Source of the DNA: an uncultured Granulosicoccus sp.
GTDB lineage: Bacteria; Pseudomonadota; Gammaproteobacteria; Granulosicoccales; Granulosicoccaceae
NCBI GenBank assembly: GCA_938016235.1
Contig: CALLPU010000362.1
Span: forward strand, 1-5,218
DNA length: 5,218 nucleotides
Direction: 5' to 3'
Shown here: positions 1-5,218 of the stretch, in pieces
How positions within the stretch are numbered: the stretch's first letter is position 1
Layout of the letters: every line of letters begins with the position of its first letter
Program-made: the position numbers and the translations under genes
Notes under the pieces: generated by a model
The model's database searches: none
Told to the model about the DNA's origin: nothing
Seen by the model: the letters and a program-made list of their open reading frames with translations, nothing else

Positions 1-528
1 GGACACATCGAAACTGGTATTGCTGCCAGCAATGGTCTCGGTCGCTGAATCACTGGTGCAGACCAGCCGCGAGTTGATCAAAGCCAACGTCACGCTGTTT
101 ATCGTGCCGGCAGCAACCGCTGCTCCAGAGCAGTCGATGATGGAAGCATCGGCGACACCTGTGCTGTCAGACGAGCCGTTGAACCGGATACTGATCGACG
201 TGGCGTCGCTTTTCAGAAACTGACCGGCCTCCCATACACCGTCGACCTTGGGAAAGATGTCTTTGTTGGAGGGTATCGGAATGATTCTGCCAGTGATGCG
301 TGTGCTGTCGATACCCTTGAAACCCGCCTGTCTCAGGTGCTGGTTCACCAGGTGTGAGGTAAAAAAAGCGCTTTCCTGCAGCATGGCAGAATCCTTGATC
401 TTGACGTTCTCTCTAATGGTTCTCTGGTAGAACGTGCTGGCAATACTGATCACCAGCATGCTGATCGTCACGGCGATCAGTATCTCGATCAGCGTGAAGC
501 CTTGTTTGCGATATGGCGTGTGGCGCAT
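1..528 (-). CDS. pilW: PilW-type type IV pilus minor pilin, 3' end outside window
   Basis: This is a minor pilin of the T4P initiation and tip complex, anchored in the inner membrane before assembly. The frame is open for 176 codons from the ATG at 528..526 to the window edge, with no stop, so the C-terminus is missing. The leader is MRHTPYRKQG, cut after Gly10. The mature protein begins FTLIEILIAV with Glu at position 5, followed by a hydrophobic helix to about residue 33. PilW-like features are the LRQAGF segment (65-70) and the FNGSSDSTG...IIDCSG stretch (116-135), which resembles the conserved core of PilW proteins. Cys133 and Cys157 could pair. The start overlaps the pilV stop as TGATG, and only a weak GGG-type ribosome site lies upstream, so translation is probably coupled to pilV. 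A FimT-like or other minor pilin is less likely given the motifs and gene order. The identification rests on recognised motifs, not on a database search. Confidence 0.9.
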   Translation of the reverse strand, partial: MRHTPYRKQGFTLIEILIAVTISMLVISIASTFYQRTIRENVKIKDSAMLQESAFFTSHLVNQHLRQAGFKGIDSTRITGRIIPIPSNKDIFPKVDGVWEAGQFLKSDATSISIRFNGSSDSTGVADASIIDCSGAAVAAGTINSVTLALINSRLVCTSDSATETIAGSNTSFDVS

Positions 529-965
529 CAGATGGGACCCGCCATATTGAAATATTGCGGCGCTGTGGAGCCATCGATGTATTCATTCCATCTGACCGAC
601 ACGGTGCATTTGTCTGTCATGCATTCGATCTTGCCTGCACCACCGGGAAGCTCATCGCCGATCGTCTGCTTCCAGCGCGCTATGGTATGCAGAACCGGAG
701 AAGCGGCGGTGCTGGTGGTGTCCAGTACATCATCATAGTCCAGGTTGTAGATACCGTTTCTGGCTTCGGCAACATTAGTTCGCAGCACCTCCAGCATGTC
801 CCGGGTTTGTTGATTCACGGTGAAATGGGATTCGGATATCTCCATACTCACCAATGAGCTGGTTTGCAGATTGGAAATGGACAGGGCAGCGAACATTAGC
901 ACCGCCAGCGCCACCATGACCTCAATAATGCCCACACCACGCTCGTGAAAATTCACAGGTGTCAT
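528..965 (-). CDS. pilV: PilV-type type IV pilus minor pilin
   Basis: This is a complete 145-residue minor pilin, predicted to join the FimU-PilW-PilX-PilY1 initiation and tip complex after cleavage by the prepilin peptidase. The leader ends at Gly10 (HERG) and the mature protein begins VGIIEVMVALAVL, giving Glu at mature position 5 and a transmembrane/polymerisation helix to about residue 30. Mature residue 1 is Val instead of the usual Phe. The C-terminal part has Cys115 and Cys120, four residues apart, followed by TVSVRW (121-126); a Cys pair leading into a V-R-W strand is typical of PilV. The length is at the short end for PilV. The ATG at 965..963 overlaps the upstream fimU stop as ATGA. 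A weak AGGT lies 8 bases upstream (977..974), so it is probably partly coupled. The stop overlaps the pilW start. The prepilin nature is near certain; the PilV assignment rests on motif and position. Confidence 0.92.
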   Translation of the reverse strand: MTPVNFHERGVGIIEVMVALAVLMFAALSISNLQTSSLVSMEISESHFTVNQQTRDMLEVLRTNVAEARNGIYNLDYDDVLDTTSTAASPVLHTIARWKQTIGDELPGGAGKIECMTDKCTVSVRWNEYIDGSTAPQYFNMAGPI

Positions 966-1477
966 TCGACGTTACCTGAACGACTCATGGAAAAATTCTC
1001 TGAGTAGTTTCCTCGTTCGACAGTGACTGACACGGCGGGGTTGGAGTATCCGCGATGGTTGTAGAAAACCTGACTGCTGGTAGTGGCGTTCACTGAATCT
1101 TCCATGGCAATCTGAATGTTGCTGTCATCCACGCGCACTAGGCTGATTACCGTTTCACCGTTATCCACTTGTGCAGAGTTGTCGGCATCGTGGAAAACTA
1201 TCCAGCCACCGTTCAATGAGGAGGCGCAGGTCGCGCCGTCTTCGCTACCGCAGAATCGAATACCACCGCCGTACTTGATGGCTTCACTGCGGGCATGCGT
1301 CAGCGATCGCTGCATGCTGGCAGCCATCTCTTCGGTCTTGGTGCGTGACAGCCAGCCGGAGTATCCGCTGACCGCTACACCTAATAAAATACCGACGATC
1401 GTCAAGGTGATCAGCAGCTCTATGAGTGTATAGCCGCTAATGTGTTGTGATCTGATCGGCCGATTCTCCACCGGCAT
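962..1477 (-). CDS. fimU: FimT/FimU-type (GspH family) minor pilin
   Basis: This is a pseudopilin of the GspH/FimT family, by position the FimU equivalent that heads the minor pilin operon and links the tip complex to the pilus shaft. From ATG 1477 it has 171 residues. The leader ends at Gly15 (QHISG) and the mature protein begins YTLIELLITLTIVGILL, with Glu at mature position 5. Family hallmarks follow: THARSEAIKYGG, Cys76 and Cys84 (a likely disulfide), GGWIVFHDAD, a late NHRGYS turn and a C-terminal SRSGNVE that fits the family's usual S-G-R-V ending. An in-frame GTG at 1510 would add 11 residues. I prefer the ATG because it gives a normal 15-residue leader, has AGGA 14 bases upstream, and the GTG has no visible ribosome site. 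The stop overlaps the pilV start (ATGA). FimU and the paralogous FimT cannot be separated by sequence alone here; gene order favours FimU. Confidence 0.92.
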   Translation of the reverse strand: MPVENRPIRSQHISGYTLIELLITLTIVGILLGVAVSGYSGWLSRTKTEEMAASMQRSLTHARSEAIKYGGGIRFCGSEDGATCASSLNGGWIVFHDADNSAQVDNGETVISLVRVDDSNIQIAMEDSVNATTSSQVFYNHRGYSNPAVSVTVERGNYSENFSMSRSGNVE

Positions 1478-1510
1478 GATTTGTAATCTAGTCCTGGTAT
1501 CCGTTTTCAC

Positions 1511-1532
1511 TGGCGCACGTGACTGTGGCGCA
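1511..1532. repeat. Direct repeat TGGCGCA x2 with imperfect hairpin upstream of fimU
   Basis: TGGCGCA occurs at 1511-1517 and again at 1526-1532, a 15-base period. Between them is the palindrome CACGTG (1516-1521). The same bases can fold as a stem of GCGCAC (1513-1518) with GTG (1525-1527) and CGC (1529-1531), leaving one bulged G and a six-base loop. It lies just outside the alternative GTG start of fimU. Depending on the transcription start it could be an operator or a leader-RNA hairpin. It is short enough to be chance. Confidence 0.3.
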
Positions 1533-1646
1533 GCCTTCCTTTTCTAAACCACGTTATCGGCAGGATGGCGGGGTTTCTTTACGTTCGGATGCGGTACAAA
1601 AGGCGAACCTGCTCTTAAGCTGCGGGGCTGGCTGGCCGATACGCTG

Positions 1647-1659
1647 GTAGACGAACCGC
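1647..1659 (-). promoter_or_regulatory. Possible AlgR-type response regulator binding site
   Basis: On the minus strand, bases 1659 to 1647 read GCGGTTCGTCTAC. The core CGGTTCGTC differs at one of nine positions from CCGTTCGTC, the AlgR binding core known from Pseudomonas aeruginosa. Over the longer ACCGTTCGTCTGC form it matches 10 of 13. AlgR is a LytTR-domain response regulator that activates the fimU-pilVWXY1Y2E operon in P. aeruginosa, so the location makes biological sense. It lies about 40 bases upstream of the pilY1 start and about 170 upstream of fimU. A match this good could still arise by chance in a region this size, and no AlgR gene is visible. Confidence 0.35.
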
Positions 1660-1677
1660 GTGAAGACAGCGGTCATT

Positions 1678-1682
1678 AGGAG
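1678..1682 (+). promoter_or_regulatory. Distant ribosome binding site of pilY1
   Basis: AGGAG is the only strong Shine-Dalgarno-like sequence near the pilY1 start, but 17 bases separate it from the ATG at 1700, well beyond the usual 5-9. It directly abuts another ATG at 1683, which opens a 15-codon frame ending TGA at 1728-1730, out of frame with pilY1. The ATG at 1700 is still the best start: the frame upstream is closed by TGA at 1661-1663 without another ATG, GTG or TTG, and only this start gives an intact signal peptide. Confidence 0.5.
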
Positions 1683-1699
1683 ATGATTCACCTCACACT

Positions 1700-4600
1700 A
1701 TGCGCTACCTACTCACACTTTCACTATTGATATTGACGATTGCCAGTCTGCCCGTCAGAGCGCAGCAGCTGAACCTGGCTGAGTCACCGCTGTTTGTCAC
1801 TGGCAGCAAGACTGCGCTGGTGCAGCTGGTGGTACAGCGCGATAACAACCTGTTTTTCGAGGCCTACCCGTCGTATGAAGACATCAATGCGGACGGTGAG
1901 CTGGACATCCGTTACAAGCCCCATGAGATCGACTACGTCGGTTACTTTGATTCCTACTTCTGTTACGTGGCGTCCTCGGGGGATCATCTGGTAGCTGTTG
2001 ACAAGACCAGTGACAAGAAATGCACGAATGCCTGGAGCGGCGACTTTCTGAATTACCTGTCGATGACACGTATGGATATCATGCTGCGGGCGCTCTATGG
2101 CGGTAACCGGTCAGTGGATACTGCGAGTGAAACACGCCTTCGCCGAGCATTCGTTCCGTGGGAAAATCATACCTGGGGTGTTGAATACGACTCTGAACTG
2201 ATAGACGGCTACAAGATCAGCGATTACTCGCCCTACGGTAATCCTGACGCCGGGCGGCGTCACCTGTTCGCCACCAACAACTTCAAGAAAAACGACATTC
2301 CGTTTCTGCGCGTGCGTACTAACGTCGATTACCGTATCTGGAAGTGGACGGACAAGGAACGCATACAGGGTGACGGTTGGTCATCACTGGATTTACCGCT
2401 GGAAGTCAAGGTCTGTGAGCCTGGCTTTCTTGAGGATTTCTGCCAGCAATACCCCAATGGCAATTACAAACCCACCGGCCTGTTACACGAGTATGGCGAG
2501 AATGATTCCATGTACTTCAGTCTGCTGACGGGGTCGTTTGAAAACAACTTGCGCGGCGGCGTACTGCGACAGCCAATGGCCTCTTTCGGGCAGAACGAGG
2601 TGGATAGCGTAACCGGCGAGTTTTCCGGCACCGCCGGCATCGTCAATACGCTCAATGCCATTCAGATCCCCAACGACTTTGTGCAAATCTCTGTTCAGCG
2701 TGATTGTGGATGGCTGTGGGATAGAACGTTTGATAACGGAAAATGCCGTGCCTGGGGTAACCCGGTAGCTGAAATGATGTACGAAGGCATGCGCTACCTG
2801 GGCGGTGAAATGTCACCCTCACCCGAATTTCATACGACCGGCGGTATGGATGAGACGCTGGGTCTTGATGCACCGAGCTGGGACGATCCGTATGCCAGTA
2901 ACCAACCTTATGCGCAGTGCTCCAGCGCCTACCAGCTGGTCATCAGTGATCCGAGCCCTTCGTTTGATGGTGATCATTTGCCCGGCAGCGATTTTGGTGC
3001 ATTCTCAGGTTCCGGGTTGTCCGGTTTGCATGTCGGCGATATCGCTGACATGATTTCCAGCCATGACTCCACGGTATCGGGTTTGAAGTTCATAGGCCAG
3101 GTGGGTGGTAATGCTGATGGCGCTCCGTCGGCGAAAATGGTGAGTTCTCTGCGTAATATTCGGGGCCAGGCACCCGAGGCGCCACATCGCCAGGGTAGTT
3201 ACTATGCATCCAGTGTGTCCTACTTCGGGCACCAGAATGATGTGCACCCGGGCGCACCGGGTAAACAGACCGTTGGCAACTTCACGCTGGCGTTGGGTAG
3301 CCCGCTGCCGACAATATCCGTTGAAGTTCAGGGCAAGACGATCAACTTTGCGCCTTATTCGAAAACGGTGGCGATTGGTAATCGGGTTCTGACAAGCTAT
3401 CAGCCAACCAATGCCATAGTGGGCTTCAACGTTGAGTACGTGACGGATACGTCTGGAAGCTTCCGCGTCAGTTTCGAGGATAACGAGCAAGGCGCAGATA
3501 ATGACCTTGATGCCGTATCACGCTACGAGTATGTGGTGGTGGACGACGAGGTCACCATGACCATTACCAGCCTGGATGCTGCCGGTGGTGCTATTCAGCA
3601 TATGGGCTTTGCCGTGTCGGGTAGTGATAAGGATGGCATCTATCTGGTGGTCAGAGACAGTGATACCGCAGAGAAGAAAGATCCGGATTTCAGGCTGGAT
3701 GTACCACCTGGCCAGTCGCCCGGCGTCGGTTGGGCAGATGGAAAGGCGTTGCCGCTGCAACAGGTCCTCACCTTCAAGGCCGGCACCAGTGCCGGAGCAG
3801 AGCAGTTGCCATCGCCACTGTGGTATGCCGCCAAATGGGGCGGTTTCAATGATATCAATGAAGACGGTATTCCACAGGATCTTGAGTGGGACGCCGATGC
3901 AGATGGCAATCCGGATAACTATTTTCCGGTGGTCAATCCTGCCAAGATGATCGATACGTTAAGGAATGTGTTCGATCAGATCAGCGAAGAGGCTGCCGCA
4001 GGCAACTCCATTGGCGTGAGCAGTGGATCACTGAACACGGGCAGCCGCATCTATCAGGCGGACTTTGTCAGCAAGCAATGGACAGGGGATGTCAGTTCTT
4101 TTGATATCAGCTTTGGTGGAGAGATTGACCCGACACCGAACTGGTCTGCCAATGATGCATTGGCAGAACAAATCCAGACCGGTTCACGGCAGATATTGAC
4201 CTATAACCCGGATGCTGAATCCGGTGTGGCGTTTCAATGGCCTGATACGGCATCGCTGCTCAGTGGTACACAGCTTAGCGCCCAGCAGATGGCGTTGCTC
4301 TCGCTGGATCCTGTGTCAAAGCTCCCGGATACCCGAGGAGAGGACAGACTACGGTATATTCGGGGCGAGCAAATCCCTGATTTTCGTCTTCGAAGTGGGG
4401 CTCTGGGTGACATTGTTCACTCATCACCACAACTGGTGGGAGAACCGTCATACTACTATCCTGATGACTGGGGAAGCGGGGCACCGGAGAACAATGCGCC
4501 GTACTCAGCATTTGCGAAGGCTCAACGAGGCCGGCAACGCGTGGTGTATGTGGGTGCCAACGATGGCATGTTGCACGCCTTTGATGCAGGAACGTCAACA

Positions 4601-5218
4601 GATGGCGTGTATTCTGCCGGCACCGGAAAAGAGCTGTTTGCCTACGTTCCCAGCAGCGTTTACGGCAACCTTCCGGAGCTGACGCATCCGCGTTACACGC
4701 ACAAGTATTTTGTGGATGGTACGCCACGCATTGGTGATGCCTTTGATGGCTCTCAATGGCGCACCGTTCTGGTGGGTGGATTGCGCAGAGGTGGCCAGGG
4801 GGTCTACGCACTGGATGTCACCGACCCCACGGGTATTTCCGAGGCAACGGCCGACACCACCGTGCTGTGGGAGTTTACCGATGAAGACGACTCCGACATG
4901 GGCTATAGCTATTCCACGCCTCTGATAGCGCGCATGAACAATGGGAGGTGGGCTGCCATATTCTCAAACGGTTACGGCACCACTGAAGCGGATGGTAATG
5001 TTGGAAGCGGAGTGTCTGCAATTTATGTTGTTGATCTTTTTACAGGAGACTTGATCGTCAAGATAAACAGCAACAAGACGCACGACAATCACAATGGCAT
5101 GTCCGAACCTACCGCGGTAGATCTGGATGGCAACAACACGGTAGACAGAATCTACGCCGGTGACCTGTCGGGTAATGTCTATGGTTTTGATGTCAGCAGC
5201 ACCAGCCCGTCTGACTGG
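1700..5218 (+). CDS. pilY1: PilY1 type IV pilus tip adhesin/biogenesis factor, 3' end outside window
   Basis: PilY1/PilC proteins sit at the pilus tip, promote assembly and adhesion, and oppose retraction when calcium is bound. This frame runs 1173 codons to the edge without a stop, already about as long as P. aeruginosa PilY1 (roughly 1160). Residues 1-21 form a signal peptide (cleavage likely VRA/QQ). The N-terminal domain carries a calcium-loop-like DINADGELD (61-69), WSGDFLNYLSMTRMD from 112, LYGGNRSVDT (132-141), KPTGLLHEYGEN (257-268), WGNPVAEMMYEGMRY (352-366) and SPSFDGDHLPGS (419-430). I see no VWA DxSxS metal motif. Next come a GADNDLD acidic patch (598-604), SPLWYAAKWGGF (705-716) and a second Asp-rich stretch (718-739). 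The beta-propeller part begins with LGDIVHSSPQLVG (902-914), then VYVGANDGMLHAFDA (949-963), GLRRGGQGVYALDVT (1027-1041) and the calcium loop DLDGNNTVD (1141-1149) leading to YAGDLSGNVYGFD. All seven cysteines lie before residue 408. It is read divergently from fimU-pilV-pilW. Confidence 0.97.
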   Translation, partial: MRYLLTLSLLILTIASLPVRAQQLNLAESPLFVTGSKTALVQLVVQRDNNLFFEAYPSYEDINADGELDIRYKPHEIDYVGYFDSYFCYVASSGDHLVAVDKTSDKKCTNAWSGDFLNYLSMTRMDIMLRALYGGNRSVDTASETRLRRAFVPWENHTWGVEYDSELIDGYKISDYSPYGNPDAGRRHLFATNNFKKNDIPFLRVRTNVDYRIWKWTDKERIQGDGWSSLDLPLEVKVCEPGFLEDFCQQYPNGNYKPTGLLHEYGENDSMYFSLLTGSFENNLRGGVLRQPMASFGQNEVDSVTGEFSGTAGIVNTLNAIQIPNDFVQISVQRDCGWLWDRTFDNGKCRAWGNPVAEMMYEGMRYLGGEMSPSPEFHTTGGMDETLGLDAPSWDDPYASNQPYAQCSSAYQLVISDPSPSFDGDHLPGSDFGAFSGSGLSGLHVGDIADMISSHDSTVSGLKFIGQVGGNADGAPSAKMVSSLRNIRGQAPEAPHRQGSYYASSVSYFGHQNDVHPGAPGKQTVGNFTLALGSPLPTISVEVQGKTINFAPYSKTVAIGNRVLTSYQPTNAIVGFNVEYVTDTSGSFRVSFEDNEQGADNDLDAVSRYEYVVVDDEVTMTITSLDAAGGAIQHMGFAVSGSDKDGIYLVVRDSDTAEKKDPDFRLDVPPGQSPGVGWADGKALPLQQVLTFKAGTSAGAEQLPSPLWYAAKWGGFNDINEDGIPQDLEWDADADGNPDNYFPVVNPAKMIDTLRNVFDQISEEAAAGNSIGVSSGSLNTGSRIYQADFVSKQWTGDVSSFDISFGGEIDPTPNWSANDALAEQIQTGSRQILTYNPDAESGVAFQWPDTASLLSGTQLSAQQMALLSLDPVSKLPDTRGEDRLRYIRGEQIPDFRLRSGALGDIVHSSPQLVGEPSYYYPDDWGSGAPENNAPYSAFAKAQRGRQRVVYVGANDGMLHAFDAGTSTDGVYSAGTGKELFAYVPSSVYGNLPELTHPRYTHKYFVDGTPRIGDAFDGSQWRTVLVGGLRRGGQGVYALDVTDPTGISEATADTTVLWEFTDEDDSDMGYSYSTPLIARMNNGRWAAIFSNGYGTTEADGNVGSGVSAIYVVDLFTGDLIVKINSNKTHDNHNGMSEPTAVDLDGNNTVDRIYAGDLSGNVYGFDVSSTSPSDW

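Larger units (their letters stand above)
1478..1699. promoter_or_regulatory. Divergent intergenic region between fimU and pilY1
   Basis: This stretch of about 220 bases separates the divergently read fimU and pilY1 starts, so promoters for both must lie here or inside the genes. I see no convincing sigma-70 promoter. The best pilY1 candidate is TTAAGC (1615-1620) and GATACG (1638-1643) with 17-base spacing, each matching only three of six consensus bases. No RpoN -24/-12 pair fits well. Contents that can be described are an AlgR-like site (1647-1659), a small bulged hairpin with a direct repeat (1511-1532), and a distant Shine-Dalgarno for pilY1 (1678-1682). No hairpin with a T-run, and so no terminator, is evident. 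A 43-codon open frame at 1548-1679 has no usual start codon. Confidence 0.7.

Noticed and set aside
513..857. 114-codon plus-strand open frame opposite pilV
   Set aside because: It is antisense to pilV, which has a clear prepilin leader and a Cys-V-R-W ending; nothing supports the opposite reading.
1508..1510. GTG as the fimU start
   Set aside because: It has no ribosome site and would make a 26-residue leader; the ATG at 1477 gives a usual 15-residue leader. It is kept only as an alternative.
1615..1643. Sigma-70 promoter for pilY1 (TTAAGC and GATACG, 17-base spacing)
   Set aside because: Each element matches only three of six consensus bases, so it is not better than chance for a region of this size.
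1629..1646. RpoN -24/-12 promoter (TGGCTGG...)
   Set aside because: The -24 part is fair, but the required TTGC at -12 is not present at the right distance.
3005..3490. 161-codon minus-strand open frame
   Set aside because: It is antisense to conserved pilY1 sequence, has no signal, domain or ribosome site I can support, and its residue mix is typical of a shadow frame.
4339..4371. Integrin-type RGD motif in PilY1
   Set aside because: P. aeruginosa PilY1 has an RGD, but here the similar tripeptides (T-R-G-E-D and I-R-G-E-Q) are RGE, so no integrin motif is claimed.
4212..4682. 156-codon plus-strand open frame in another phase
   Set aside because: It overlaps the pilY1 frame, which carries hallmark motifs such as LGDIVHSSPQLVG here; the alternative reading looks random.
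4275..4811. 178-codon minus-strand open frame
   Set aside because: It lies wholly inside the well-supported pilY1 frame on the other strand, its composition (many Arg, His, Pro, Cys) is that of an antisense shadow, and it has no recognisable motif.

Overview
This window carries part of a type IV pilus (T4P) minor-pilin and tip-adhesin locus. It most likely comes from a gammaproteobacterium. The basis for that is the FimU/PilV/PilW/PilY1 gene set, the close match of the PilY1 N-terminal half to a PilY1 form I know mainly from gammaproteobacteria, and the balanced, slightly GC-rich codon use. I cannot name a genus from the sequence alone.

Layout. On the minus strand, read from right to left, are three prepilin genes joined by 4-5 base stop/start overlaps: a FimT/FimU (GspH-family) minor pilin (962..1477, possibly starting at 1510), pilV (528..965) and pilW (1..528, whose 3' end lies beyond the left edge). 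Each has a short basic leader, a Gly cleavage site, Glu at mature position 5 and a long hydrophobic helix. From about 1478 to 1699 there is a divergent intergenic region with no convincing gene. On the plus strand pilY1 starts at 1700 and stays open for 1173 codons to the right edge, so its 3' end is missing.

How the genes work together. PilD-type peptidase processing of the three minor pilins should feed an initiation complex in the inner membrane. In Pseudomonas aeruginosa, FimU, PilV, PilW and PilX together with PilY1 prime pilus assembly and sit at the pilus tip. PilY1 here has a signal peptide, a large N-terminal domain and the start of a C-terminal beta-propeller with the calcium loop that in P. 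aeruginosa controls pilus retraction. A pilX and/or pilE gene would be expected past the left edge, but that cannot be seen.

What stands out: pilY1 is transcribed away from the minor pilin genes instead of lying downstream of them in one operon. The shared intergenic region has a good match to the AlgR binding sequence. PilY1 has several aspartate-rich loops and seven cysteines confined to its first 407 residues. The pilY1 Shine-Dalgarno sequence is unusually far from its start. I found no mobile element, CRISPR array, RNA gene or evidence of a wholly new system; this is a recognisable T4P locus with a less common arrangement.
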